DNA of 64,000 nucleotides from Whitmania pigra (GCA_021613335.1 JAJTWR010000314.1:1988501-2052500); one strand, 5' to 3'. Shown: positions 12,901 to 26,649, counted from the stretch's first letter. Numbers and translations: made by a program. The notes: generated by a model not told the origin, from the letters alone.

Positions 12901-12933
<33 letters not shown>

Positions 12934-14425
12934 TTACCCGATCATCCACCAATCTATCCACGCATCTACCCATCCATAGGCACTCCACTAAGGATCAACG
13001 TGGCTTCAGTTAATGACGATCAGAAACTTTCCATTTTTGGACCTGGATTGACGTACGCATACTGTGGAAAAACCCAGGATTTCTTCATTCTCACTAAGCT
13101 CAACAAAGGTTGCTGAAAACTGAATAATAATCATTTTAAAACTATGATATTAATTTTTAATTAATATAATATATATGTATTCAATTTAATACATCTCGTT
13201 TAATTGTAATATATAACTATGGTAATTGTCTAATTATGGCAGTTAAGTAATTACTAAAATTAATTTAAAAAGTTCCCTAATCTCAGCCACTTCCAATTTA
13301 ATTCCAGCTTTAAACGCAGCTTTTATCCAAACCATAATCATAGCACTATATATATATTATTTAAATAATATATTATTTAACCTACATAATAGTATAACAT
13401 TACGTAAAAACTTACATAAAACAAACCTTACTATACAAATATATTAAAATTATGTAAATAATATTATTAATAAATATAATATATAATAGTATTATTTATA
13501 TATAATATGTATATTTTATTTACACCAAAATTCCTACACGATACAACGAATCCATCCGTATTTTACAAAAAAAAATTGTGCAGAAGAATATTTTCAACAT
13601 GAGGTTTAAAAAATATTATTTTTTAATCCTGACAAATTATTCCGAACCTTTGTTGAAGGAGATATTAAAATTTAATTACAATTTTTTTTATAAAAAGTGT
13701 TGTCTTTCTATTTTCAAAATTCTTTACAGAAATTATTTATAATTTCGTGCCGGGAGAACCTGATTTATCATTCAATTGTGGTTGATTCATCTGCTACTGA
13801 AGATAATTCGATTATCTCAATCAGTGCTCGTCGAATTTAAAAAATTTAAATTGTTAATTATATTTTAATTTATTCATTTATCCCGATAAGGATTTCAATC
13901 TCAAACAATCAATTGTTTTATTTTTCTTTCTCTCGAACTAAGTCACTGATAACCTCCCAATGTTTGAGTAGATTGCATCGCTTTCATTATTCCAACCATT
14001 AAACCATCCGTCCATCTATCCATCTATCTATCCATCCATCCATCCAATCTTTCGATCACTCTTCCATCAATCCAGGTAATCTCGACGTTTCCATGGACGG
14101 TCCGAGCCCAGTTGACTTGAAGAGGAAATTGGTTCCAGGTAACGACAGCCTCATCAAGTTTGAATACATCGCCTTCTGCCCAGGTGATTATCAGATAGAG
14201 GTCAAGTTCAAAAGTGAACCTGTTGAGAGATCGCCCTTCAGCGTCAAAGTGGCAGGTTAGTAACTTATAATTATTATTTTTGATTGAGTTGTTATTATTG
14301 TAATTATTATAATCTATTATAATCTATTATAATATTGCTACATGCTAGTTCTAATAACAACAACATTGGAATAATAATAATAATTAATATTAATAATAAT
14401 AATATTTAATAATAATAATAATAAT

Positions 14426-14521
<96 letters not shown>

Positions 14522-14524
14522 TAA

Positions 14525-14623
<99 letters not shown>

Positions 14624-14641
14624 CATAATAATAATAATAAT

Positions 14642-14691
<50 letters not shown>

Positions 14692-16669
14692 TGATGTCTT
14701 AATGATCTTCCAGGAGAGGGCAAGAAGAGATGCCAAATTCTCATCCAAGAACCGAGTGACCTCAACCTGGGCATAAAGATGAATCAACTCAAAGATGTTT
14801 CTGCTGTCCTCACTTCGCCCGACGGAACACCGGAGTCCTGCTTTTTGAAGATCATCAAGGACGAATATCTAGGTCAGTTCGGCCACTGTCATTCGAGGTC
14901 ACTGTTTCAATGCGGGACCCATTCATTTAGTCCAGTGAATTATTTATTTCCCCAGTAAATAATATTTATTTACTAGAAGAATCGGGAGCTCATTAAATTC
15001 CTCATGAATATTCATGACCAGGTGTGACTTCCTTCCAACCAAAGACCAAGGGAGCTTACGTCTTACACCTGGAAGAAGACTCCGTGCCACATCCGCGTTC
15101 TCCAATCGAAATCAAAGTCGGCGATCGAGATATAGGAAACGCTTCAAAGGTCAAGGTTCAAGGACGCCTCAGGCAAGGCCAGGCTGGAGTCTGGAATGAT
15201 ATCAAAGTGGACTGCAGTGGCGCAGGTAGATGACATCATCAATATCAAAATTTTCAACTTAATCACAATCAGCATTAAAATCATCACCATCATCATCATC
15301 ATCAGGCTATGGCGAACTGGTGGTCACTATAGAGGGCAGTCACAATACGGAGTTCCAGTCGAGGTCAGAGGGTAAAGTTCATATCGTCGAGTACAAACCT
15401 CATGAACCAGGCGCCTACCAGATGTTCATCCTGTTTGCCGATGAACCGGTGCCGGGTCAGCTCCTTGTTTATTTGTAAACAAACAATGTTTGTAATAATA
15501 CAATAAAACGAATAATTTAAACAATAAAACTAACAATGATCTTAAAATAGAATCGGATACCTATTTTGCTTTAAAGATATGTCAACATTTGTTAAATAAT
15601 TTAGTGAGATATTCATTTAAATATTAGTGCTTCAGATGCTTCTTAATATTATTTAACAAATATAATTATTATTAACTATAATATATTTATATAATACAAT
15701 AACGTTAATACATTTTATCTTATAAAAGTAATATATCCTAATATTACAATATTATCATTAATATTAATAATATTAATTACCTATTTTTTAAACGAATTTT
15801 CTAAATATAGGAGCGCCATTTTTGCTCGAAGTTGGAGGTCAGCCATCGGGTAAAATGCGTACTGTCGTATCGAGGCAGATCCAGTCGTGTGAGGTCGTCG
15901 CGCCAAACACCAAGGCCAACCTCATGATGACACTTCCAGGTGGGTGAAGTGGTCTTTTTCTCAGGTGTTAATGTGGACATAAAATTAAAGATTTTAAAGA
16001 TTATATGCAGAACGGGTAAAATCGTTTGAACTTATTTGACTTTTAAGACTATAAAAATATTTGTAATTTGTAATGTTTGTTTGTATGTTTTTATTTTATT
16101 AATTTAATTATTATTTATTATTTTATTTATTTAATCACATTTCAATGCATACAAAATAAATATATTAACCTGATAAGCAGTATTCCAACAGTATTATTCC
16201 AACACTAACCCTGGTTCTAATCTCTGACCCAGACATCAACCCTCTTGACCTGGAAGCCAACATCACCTGTCCCAGCGGAATCAGTGACCTGTGCGAAATA
16301 AAGGATCACCCCAATAACCTTTACGAGGTCATCTTCACCCCCATAGAGGCTGGTTTGAATGTGATTGGTCTCAAGCAAAGAGGGCTCTACATTACTGGTC
16401 TGCATACATATTGTGCTGATGCTAATTACCAGTTTTAAATGCTCTGATTCATTAACTAATGGTTGTTAATAATATTAATATTATTGTTATCAACTTCATG
16501 TACATTAACATGCGTTTGTGTGAGTTTATCTCTTTGTTAGACATTTGTTTGGAATAATCAACAATCTTTATTTTATTTTTATTGTTAATTTTACTATTTT
16601 GTTAATAATTGAACGATTAATAAAATTGGTAAAATATTTAATATTATTTTGTTTTATTATTATTTCTAA

Positions 16670-16747
<78 letters not shown>

Positions 16748-19739
16748 CAGTTTTGAATAAAAATATTTTGCATTATTCAAATACTTATATTATTCTAATG
16801 AGGTTCAACTTCAAACAGGAAGTCCCATCCAGTTCACAGTTGGAAAAACCCCTTATGGGGGCATCCACAAAATCGAAGTCAGTGGTGCTGGAATTGAAAG
16901 GGGTTACGTCGGGGTCAAACGTTCGTTTATTAACATGATTATTGTTAATACACTAAAAATAATAAAAATAATAAAAGTAATAAAAAAATCAAAATATTAT
17001 TGGTTTACTTCATAAATAGATGAATACCAAGGTATTAGTAAATATCAATTATTTAAATAATTACAAATAGTATCTACTAAATATCATTCGAATAATTAAA
17101 ATTATTATTTACTAGATAGTATTATTATTATTGGGTCTCTAATAAAACAATAACAACAGCTAACAACAAACCGTATTGGCCAACCGCAGATTACTTCAAC
17201 ATCTACTTTAGAGAGGCTGGTCCAGGGTTACTGAGTGTGGCAATGGACGGACCATCAAAACCCGAACTTACCCTCCAAGACAACGGCACGGGATATGCCG
17301 CGGTGTCCTATGTCGTCCAGGAATCTGGTAACCAATGAGATGTTTCCAGTTTTAAGCAGGCTGTCATTGAATGCCATTGGTTAATGTTAATGATGTAACC
17401 AATACATTACGAATGTTGCCAACCCTTTGTCTGTATTGGATGTATCGGATGTTAATGAGATCAGAAGTTAATCAATATCCATTTGAAACTGTAATCTATT
17501 TTTTTTCTACTTTAAAGTAAATATTATGAATAGAGTTTCGTTGGTGATGATAATGGACGTGGTAGCTCATTTTATTAATCTAGGCAACTACAGGATCGGA
17601 ATAATGTACGATGGATTCCACATATCCGGTTCACCGTTCAAGGTCGCTCTAGATGAACAGTTTAAGGAAGCCAAGATCGTTACCGTTCAGGGTATCAAGG
17701 ACAGAGGGGCTGAGGTCTGATGACTTCCTTATTAAATAAAATTAAATATTTATTTCTAAAATAGTTCAATTAACACTATGTATATATGAAATATATGTGA
17801 ATATTATTCTGTTACTAATACTTAATTATTTTTTTGCTCAACATTTATTTTAATAACCAAAGGTGGACAGAGCCATCACATTTCAGGTCAGCATGAACGG
17901 GTGTCAAGGGTCACTCAAGGTGTACGGAATGGCCCCTTCAGGTGACCTCATGAATGTTAAATAAAATTAATCAGACACTTTTGCTAGAATCATCAATTAT
18001 TTATGGTAAACGTAACAATATCATACGATTACATACTACTACTAATAATAATATATTATATAATAATTTTTTTGTATTAATAATTTAAATATTGATATAT
18101 AATTAATTAATTACTAATATTGATAATATTAATATTGTAAAACTTATATAAATTAAAATTATTATTCTACATTAATACATGCATTAATATTTAAAATATT
18201 TATAATACTAATATCATATAGTATAATATTTATAATATTTTATTTAAGTTTAATAGTTTAATTGTTTAATTGTTTAATTCATTAGGCAACCGCGAAGACA
18301 TTCAAATTCAGGACGCAGAGAAGGACACATACAGTTGCAGATTCGTACCGAAAAGCAACGGAGTTTATCACGTCAACATCACTTGCAATGGAACTCACGT
18401 AACCGGAAGTCCTTTCGCTATTTTGGTCGGAAGGTTGGGGGCCGAGCCAGCCCTGGTGAAAACAAGAGGAAACGGTTTAATCAAGGGCGAAGTGGGTGGG
18501 TGTTATTTGTATTTGCCGCAATCTGATTGGATGATCAAGTTTACCGCCTTAATGGCATAGATTACGGTAAGCGAGCCTTACCGACTATATGCAAGTTCGA
18601 TCATGCTAGTCTAATGAAATTAGAGACATGTTTTACACTGAATCACTATCGTTCACCTGGTAAAATTCTTTTACAGGTAAGAAATGCGGTTTTGACATCG
18701 TCACCGTAAACTGTGGTTCCGGGCCGATGCACGTGACCATACAAGGACCGAGTAGGGTGCCAATCACCTGCACCGAGATAGACGATGGCTACGAATACAG
18801 ATACGTGCCCAGGTGTCCGGGCGAGTATCTGGTCACGGTCAAGTTCTGCAACGTAAACATACCCGGATCGCCCTTTCTTGTCAAAATTATGGGTGAGCCA
18901 ATCAAGTCGCCTGTTATGACGTAATTGTGATTACTGAAGTGTCCGTCGTCATCGTTACGTCACTATTATTATTAATATCATCGCCATCGCCATTATCATC
19001 ACCATCGTCATCGTCAAATGTCATAACAGGATACTCAAGCATCAGAGCTCCTGACTCAAACCAGTCTTCCAGCTCTGTCATTTCCACGGTTGAGAAGAAA
19101 CAAGCGTCGAACAAAAGTCGCTGCTTCATCGGCGATGCCAGCCGAGTGGTTGTCGCTGGTTTGGGACTGAAAAAAGGTTTCATCGGTCGCTCTGCCACCT
19201 TCAGTGTCGACGTGAAAGATGCAGGCATGGTTCACTTGTTTAGGATGTTTTACTTTATTCGTGATGGTTCTATGGCGAGATTGGAACAATTTTTGTTTTT
19301 AAATAATGAACTTTTTGGTTTTATTTAAAAGTCAAACAATATCAAGAAATTTGTTTTTTAAAGTTAAATTTAAAGTTCAAAATTAACTTAGACGATTTTA
19401 GATTTGTTCGCAACAGTTAGTTAATTAAATTAAATCAATTTAAAAATTAATTGACTTTAATTTAAATTAAATTAAAACAAAATTATTAATTTAACATAGT
19501 TAGTATAGTAATATATAACGTTAGTATTAAGATTATTCATTTTATTAGGCCAAGGAATGCTGGCAGTGTCCATGGTCTCTCCAAACGGCAGGCCAGTCAA
19601 AGAGTTGATCTTGAAGAAGCAGAAAGTTGGTAGCTATGCTGGATCTTTCATAGCAGACGAGAGGGGAGACCACGTGATGAACATTCGTTGGGGAAAGGAG
19701 GACATACCCGGAAGTCCGTTTTGCGTACTCGTCATGTGA
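12635..19739 (+). CDS. FLN: Filamin, C-terminal portion (about 8.5 Ig-like repeats including the dimerization repeat)
   Basis: Filamin crosslinks actin; its C-terminal repeats bind integrins and other partners, and the last repeat dimerizes. Sixteen exons join in phase over 2,514 nt: 12635-12770, 12980-13108, 14076-14255, 14714-14872, 15022-15225, 15306-15455, 15811-15939, 16233-16397, 16819-16920, 17190-17327, 17584-17714, 17863-17941, 18286-18495, 18677-18892, 19030-19224, 19549-19739. Repeat hallmarks recur: GPHEMFLSF, CPGDYQIEVKF, GNYRIGIMYDGFHISGSPF, GVYHVNITCNGTHVTGSPF, CPGEYLVTVKF. A Ser-rich hinge (YSSIRAPDSNQSSSS) precedes the last repeat, which ends IPGSPFCVLVM-stop, as in vertebrate repeat 24. 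The order matches vertebrate repeats about 16-24. The first exon encodes only half a repeat and has an acceptor before it, so the gene probably extends upstream, although an ATG lies at 12650. The calponin-homology actin-binding domain is not in view. One intron (19225-19548) needs a GC donor. Confidence 0.93.
14365..14692. repeat. (TAA)n microsatellite in a filamin intron
   Basis: About 320 bp of TAA repeat with minor interruptions, between exons ending 14255 and starting 14714. It is only about 20 bp from the next splice acceptor. Confidence 0.92.
16671..16747. repeat. (TTA)n microsatellite in a filamin intron
   Basis: About 25 uninterrupted ATT/TTA units between filamin exons ending 16397 and starting 16819. 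Confidence 0.92.
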
Positions 19740-21039
19740 CCTCAATAAGGTCAAATTAATTACGTCGCACCAGTTCATCGATTGATGTCACAATCGAAAG
19801 CAAAGGTGGCCTATTGTGAAAATCCTGAAAACGGCGCTTTACACTCGTCGTCACATAATCGTTTTCTGCATTAAGCTTTGCTGATTTTAGACATTTTAAT
19901 CATTTAGACAAGAAGTCGTATGTTTTACTTATCTGGTGGAACTCTAAATACGAAGATATTTCTGAAGAAACTTCGTTGAATCAACGAGAATTTATCGCCA
20001 CTTGAAGAAATTTCCTCAGTTTTGTTGATTGACTCTAGAAATGAAGATCAGGTCTTTAATTCTTAAGATTGCATTATCTGTTCTAAGAAAATGGCCTTCA
20101 TCAATTAGGATTGACCGCGAGACATAGGCTTAGCTAGGGGCAAGATTGATAATGTTAAGCTTTAAGCTGGCTTACCCAATTATCATTTCGAAACCATTGG
20201 CTAATGGGCTGTTTATTTAAAATAACAGCTTGAATAAGCCAACAGTAGAAATAATATTAATTGGTTGTTTGGGGGTATTTTCAACTTTTGCTACAATTTT
20301 AAGAATTAGTCACACAAAGCACTAGGGTAAATTAGCTTTGTCATAAAATCCAACATTTATTCTCAATAAACCCATTGCTTTATATCTTCAGTTTTTTAAA
20401 CATGTTCTTTAAAATAATTTTAGCTAAATATTAAGAAGTTTAGTTAGTCTTTTTCACAAATAATATCCTCTTAACAACCAAAAAGTTTAACTAATAAGTA
20501 GTAACTACTTTAATTTATCAATTTTATAAAAAAAAACAAAATCTTTTGATTTGATAAAATCCTGAAGGAACAAATTTTCGAAAAATTATCAGCTAAGGTC
20601 ATCATTAACTTGGAAGCCAAACGTATAAACCAAATAAAATCAAATAAATCACTTTTTAGTAGAACCACCTCAAATATCAACGCAGTTTGGGATTGAAAAC
20701 CATTTTCAATCAATTCGAAAGATGTCGCTTAGTGGGTCAACAATGGATCGTGCCTCCGCATTGCGGTTGGTTTGGAGACCATCGATCTGTTTGCGTTACG
20801 AAGATTGTTTTCCTCGATGCTCCGTGAATCACATTTGAGATTCTTGAATCACACTCCACTGTCTGGAAGAAGGAGGAATTATTCGGTGAGACGTACAAGT
20901 AGTTTGCATTTCATCTACAAATCATTTTATGAAATTGCTGATATTACCAAGTATTTCGAGGAAATTTTATCGCAGTGTAATGAACTACTTTTTTTAAAGA
21001 TCAATTTCATCGACACTATGATTTCTAACAGGTGACATC
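19740..21039. other. Intergenic DNA between filamin and the orphan glycoprotein
   Basis: No supported gene. The sequence just before the next start (TTTCTAACAG, 21022-21031) could be a splice acceptor, so a 5' noncoding exon of the next gene may lie in this interval. Confidence 0.4.
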
Positions 21040-22317
21040 ATGAAACGGATGATGTCGATACTACTTTGCGTATATTACGGGGCATTCTGTTTGCTAATAG
21101 CTATGATAGCGAGAGCAAATGAGGCGATCTTTCAAAATGGCGTCTATTACATGCAAGGATCCTCTGGACTCAATATTTCGTTTAATGCCACTTCTGGTAA
21201 GCTGATGGTCAACAGAATTTTAAACCAACCACAAGTTTATCAAATGACTACCATGTCGGTGACCGAAAATTCGACAAGAAAGAATGTTATTGATCAACCT
21301 CTTCAACGAACGGACACCACGACCCTAGAATTGGTTCTTCTGCAGCAGTGGAATACCACGAACAATGGAAGAACTCCTCAACAATTGCTAACACTGGATA
21401 AGTGCAATAACATCACAGACAACCGACCGGGTTGCTACTCATTCTCCTGCCATTTCAACGTGTCATCCATAGAATTTGGAATGTGCTTCGAAAGTAAGAC
21501 TCCATACGATTAGATTACAGCGTCTTTGGTGAAGAACGGCCAAATAAAATTGCCTAATTGAAGTAATTACTTTACAATAAGTTTACCAATATTTTTAACA
21601 ATTTTAGCAAGTGTGGTCCGTATGAAAATCCGAGCCCTTGATTGGCACTGGTGCAACTTGAACGACCAATCGCTCTGTGGATCAGCTTTGTTGGAGATGG
21701 TATTCAAGTTCTGCATCAACAAGGATTTGTCCATAAGCAGAGCTGAGGGACCTGGACTGTTGCCAAATTTTACCACCTTCAATCTTGGATATAAAGAAGC
21801 TTTTGTAAAGTTTGGAAATGTGGTAAGAACTTTTGAGGAATTGACCACGACCATGCACGACTTGTTACAAAGCAGAGGAATTACGCGATGGAAGATATTG
21901 CTGAATGTGGCATATCAGTAGATGCTTTATAATAAGACATGAAATTTTAAAAGAAATAATCATTATTATTCAGATCTTCATAATATAATTACAGCTACGA
22001 GAAATAATTAATGATAACGTTTCTATTATTCCACGCAGTACAATGAAAACAATGACGACCTGTCCTTTTCCAACAGTACCGTCCCTGTACTCACTCTCTC
22101 TAGCACCTACGAGGCAAAGATCAATGTCAGTCTAAACCATTTCATCCCATCCCCTGTAACGAATGTGATGTATGAAATTATTATTGATCCTGGAAACAAA
22201 ACTGAACTCATAAAAGTAATCAGTGCCGCGGGAAAAGTGAAGACCTCTGTTGTGATGTTATCTCTGCTTTGTTGTCTTCACTTTATTGTCAACGCTTTCT
22301 GTGTTCTGCTAAAATAA
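21040..22317 (+). CDS. Secreted, probably GPI-anchored orphan glycoprotein (315 aa)
   Basis: Three exons join in frame: 21040-21493, 21608-21822 and 22039-22317 (948 nt). The N terminus is a clear signal peptide (MKRMMSILLCVYYGAFCLLI, cleavage near ARA/NEA). About ten N-glycosylation sequons (NIS, NAT, NST, NTT, NIT, NVS, NFT, NKT) and at least seven cysteines follow. The C terminus has small residues ISAAG, a short polar spacer and a hydrophobic tail (VVMLSLLCCLHFIVNAF, then CVLLK-stop), as expected of a GPI signal; a type I membrane anchor is the alternative. I recognise no domain family. Exon junctions are classical: GAA A|GTAAG, TTTTAG|CA, GTG|GTAAGA, CACGCAG|TA. An extracellular surface role is inferred from the signals; specific function is unknown. 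Confidence 0.75.
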
Positions 22318-23064
22318 CTTAAACCTTTTCACATTTTCGGAGGAAAATAATAACTACATTGAAATATCACTTTATGAACTACTTCTACTAAGTGTCATTT
22401 TAAACTAATTAATTATTATTGATTACTTATAGATCTACTTGTTTTTCACATCTAGACATACTCACAATACTATTATTTCCGGTTAATTTAACATTTACCA
22501 TTTAACATTAACCAATGGTTATATAAATCTTTCAAGATATTATAAAAAAAAAGCAATTTTTAAAAACGATTGTCGTGATTTAGTGAGCAATTTCTAATTT
22601 TCCGTATGTGGTCGTACGTTTCTTAGATATTTTCTGGTTTTAGAATTCTGAATAATATCTTTTAAAGTGTATTTAACTTTTTAGTAATGTGAAAGAGTTC
22701 TAAAAACTTTTACTTTTGTCAAATCTTATTAAATTCAGATCAAATGCAAGATTTAAAATGCTCAGACTGTTTAATTAAAATGAAAATATCATTAAACCCC
22801 AACAACATTTGGCCTCTCAGATTATAATCGCATACCGCTCTAAAATAATCAAATGAAAATTTTAATACAGTTCATGTCGTTACCAAGGCAATTTTTTATT
22901 TTTATATAACTGTCGAACAAGCCAAGGCGCTATAAAATATATAAAAATGCTAAAATAATAAAATAACGAGATATTTCAAATGACTTTGTCAATATTGTGT
23001 ACGTCGATAATAAGTTGATTGTTTATAATTTTCCGAAGGCACGTTTTTCCACTTAAACATAAAC
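22318..23064. other. Intergenic DNA before DDX51
   Basis: AT-rich, with no open frame of interest. It presumably holds the 3' UTR of the orphan glycoprotein and the DDX51 promoter; no motif is claimed. Confidence 0.4.
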
Positions 23065-26000
23065 ATGTCTGTCGACGAGTCCTATTCAGACCAGGAAGAA
23101 GATTTCCAAACTCCTGGAGATAAAGTTGTAAAAATTATTGAAAAGGACATTGGAAATAAACCAAACAAGAAAAACAAAAGTGGATCTAAAAAGCAATATG
23201 ACGTTATCGAAGCTGGAAACTTTGCTATTATTCCCAGCGTTGAAGAGAAAAAGAAAAGAACGGTAAAAATTTTTTAGCATAATTTCGATTTCGGGACTAG
23301 TTGAATTTCTTAATGTGTCATCGCAAATATATCATTATGAATAGAGCTGTCCGTGTTAATAATGACTTTGAGGAAGAGCAACCAATTTCATTTGATGGTT
23401 AAAACTTATTGTGAGAAATTGGATAGCAAGGAATGGCCTATCATTTTCTGATCGAAACAGTTTGTCCAACGTGTCCTCCCGAACTGGCTGGCTCATCCTA
23501 CACCTGTCAATCCAAACATTTCCGAGGGATCCACCCCAATTTCCAGCCTGCAGCACCTAATGGACGAGGACATTCTATCTGTCTTGAAAGAAAACAACAT
23601 CAACTCCTTCTTTCCAGGTTGTTTAAAATGTTCTTTGATCCTTCAACTCATTTTTAATTGCTTATTGCTTTTGTGTTTGTTTTCATAAAGTATGGTGATA
23701 TGAAAATCATGGAATCATCTCCATTTGATCAACAGCCCATTGAATCTACTGCAGAACCTATATTAAATTTTTTGTTATAAACTCCATTCAACAAAATGAA
23801 TATCTACTAAAAATTGATTCATCAAATCCTAAGTGGTTCTAATAAATTTTAACCCATCCACAGTACAAAGCCAAGTGGTGGCAGAAATCCTGACAAACAC
23901 CACTCGTTCGAGTTGGTTTCTCGGACCGGGGGACACTTATCCCAGCGACATCTGCTGCTCGGCCCCCACCGGTAGTGGCAAAACCCTGGCATACGTCATC
24001 CCTATAGTGCAGGTGAGATTGTCATTGATTTAGATTGCATCCAAAGTGACCAAATAGTTGCTAATGAATGGCTTCTTTTTGTTAATTGTGATTATTGCTT
24101 ATGTAATTAAATAACTAACAAACATAAACTCTCAAAACAATGCCAGATTCTGAAACATCGGACGTTCCCCGCAATCAGGTGCATCGTCATGGTACCGGTT
24201 GTAGAACTGGCCACTCAGGTTTACAAGGTCTTCAGAATGTTCACTGCCAAGACTGGTGTCACGGTTAGGACCGAGTGTCATTGACATTAACCCTGTGGCA
24301 TTTTCACTGAAAAGCTGAAATACCTTAATCCAGCCAACAAATATTACTTCAACTTTGTTGCAGTACATGTGATTACTTATATTCTAAAGTTATTAATTAA
24401 TTTAAACTATTTATAATTATAATTAGTTCACTTATTAATGAATATCAACTGACCCTTAACAGGTAGGACTGGCCAACGGGTTGAGACCATTCCCAGTGGA
24501 GCAGGCAAAGTTGATCAGGAAAGGGTGTGTTGAACTTAATGCAGATACATGCTCTAATTATTGTAGATGTCATTAATCAAACCAAACTGTCTATTGGACA
24601 AAATATTAATTAAATGCAAGCATCATAAAACTACATTCATGTCATTCCCTGCTTTAAAGTTATTTGCAGAACAATAATTCAATTTATTGTAATTTCTTTC
24701 ACCAGACCGTGGGGCCTGGAGAGCAAGGTGGATGTGGTGGTTTGTACCCCTGGTCGATTCTTGGATCACGTATGGAAGACAAAGGGATTCAACCTCACAA
24801 AACTGAGATTCCTGGTAAGAGCATCGAGAATATATCAACATTTTATCTGTGTTTGCAATGCAACAATCAAAGCACAACGACCATCATCCTAGGTCATCGA
24901 CGAGGCCGACAGAATGATGGACGACATGAAGCACAACTGGATGTCTTACCTCAAGAGAGCTGTGCTCGAACCATTCATCAAGGAGGAGAACGAATACGTT
25001 CCTAGCGTGAAGAACGTGAGGCACGAGATCATGCAATTCAGGAACCCCGACCCGTCCGACCACAGTACCCCCTTCGACTTCATCCCCAGCGTTGAGTACT
25101 TCAGCGTTCCCAGACTGCCACTTCAGAAACTTCTTTTCTCAGCAACCCTATCCCATGATCCAGAAAAACTAGAAAATCTGAGATTATATCAACCCAAGTT
25201 GTTCACAGCCGTTCCCAGTGGAAAGAACAAAAGAAAAAGGGATGAAGATGATGATGGACCGGATCAAGAAAATGGTGAGAACTCTTATTAAAGACTTATT
25301 ATTTGACAGAACTGAAGAACTAAGTTTTCCACATTTGAAATTGTTTTATCTCTTATTTATGATTGATTAATTATTTCAGAGAACAAAAAACCAAAGAACG
25401 AAAAGGCCCAGAAGAACGAGATGCTCGGAAAATATGTCACACCCGACAGTCTAACGGTTATTATATTATCAGTTATTATTGTTTACAGTCTTAATTTAAC
25501 AATGCCATGCTTAAATGTCATGTGACAAGACTTAAAACTAATTTTATTGCGATATTGTCACTCGACTAGTCTAATTAATTGTGCACTTTGGTTGAATTTC
25601 CAGGAAATATTTGTGGAGTGTCCAAAATCTGAAAGGCCAATGGTGTTGTTACACCTCATGAAGAAGCACAAAAACCTCCTCTGTTTCACAAACTCAGTTG
25701 AGACAACGCATAGGTGAGCAGCATCCGCAACAGTATTATGCACGACACGGACTTTACATATCCTCCGTCGCATTTAAAACGTGTTTATGTTGTCGCACAG
25801 AAAGGCTTCTGATTTGATAGAAATTATGTTTAATGCAGACTGTGCACTCTGATGAAGTTGATGGACATCAAAGCTAAGGAGTTCAACTCACACATCGACA
25901 AGAACTTCAGAGCCAGAATAATCAAGCAGTTTACCAGTGGCAAAATCGACCTGTAAGTGTTTTACTTCATTGGTGACATTGCAATGAACTGTCAACAAAC

Positions 26001-26574
26001 CTTAACTTTAAGCTCAGCATTCTTACTTTAAGTAGACACGTAAAGTTTAAAATTATGATAATTATGCTCATTTTTGTCACCAGGTTGATATCTTCAGATG
26101 CAACTTCAAGAGGGCTTGACCTGGACAACGTGGAATGCGTGGTTTCGTACGATGCTCCTCACACCATGAAAAACTACGTACACAGAGTGGGACGTACAGC
26201 CAGGGCTGGAAAGACGGGAACAGCCATCACAATGTTGGAGAAGAAGGAGGTTGGTTCTGTCAGAGGATGGTGAATGAATTCTTCAGTGTCCTCGCTGATT
26301 CCGCTATGTTTGCAACTCATGCACATACAATTGGAAGAGCTCGTTCATCTTCTCAGGGCATTAAGCATTATGTTTTGTGAAGCCTTACTTTGCTTTAGCA
26401 TTACGAATTTGTACTTTTTTTTAACAGATCCATCACTTCAAGAAAATGTTCAAAGATGCAGGAAAGGAAAAGATGAGAGAAATCCAAATACCAGAATCTG
26501 AGCTGGAAGAATTTATGGAAAAGTACAAGGGTGCACTTGAGCTTCTGCAGTCAACATTGGAGAAGGAAAAGTGA
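23065..26574 (+). CDS. DDX51: DEAD-box ATP-dependent RNA helicase DDX51 (595 aa)
   Basis: DDX51/Dbp6 is a nucleolar helicase for large-subunit rRNA maturation. Twelve exons total 1,788 nt: 23065-23262, 23461-23617, 23864-24012, 24147-24263, 24463-24524, 24706-24814, 24893-25274, 25380-25456, 25604-25713, 25839-25952, 26084-26249, 26428-26574. In order: a short charged N terminus, the Q-motif region ([14 protein letters not shown]), Walker A APTGSGKT (about 152), TPGR, motif [13 protein letters not shown] (about 265), motif III SATLS (about 347), a family-typical acidic/lysine-rich insert ([11 protein letters not shown]), [16 protein letters not shown] and [10 protein letters not shown] (about 524). 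The VIDEADRM and [12 protein letters not shown] contexts are specific to DDX51. The N-terminal extension is much shorter than in vertebrates. The gene ends about 240 bp from the converging tetraspanin. Confidence 0.95.
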
Positions 26575-26649
26575 ATCCACATCCAGGACAGCTTACATTG
26601 TCACATTTAGTATTTTGCATCTACAATGGTTTACAATGTATTTTTTGTA

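Noticed and set aside
20772..21035. Open frame upstream of the orphan glycoprotein
   Set aside because: It begins at a non-ATG codon, has no signal peptide or motif and is not in frame with the next gene.
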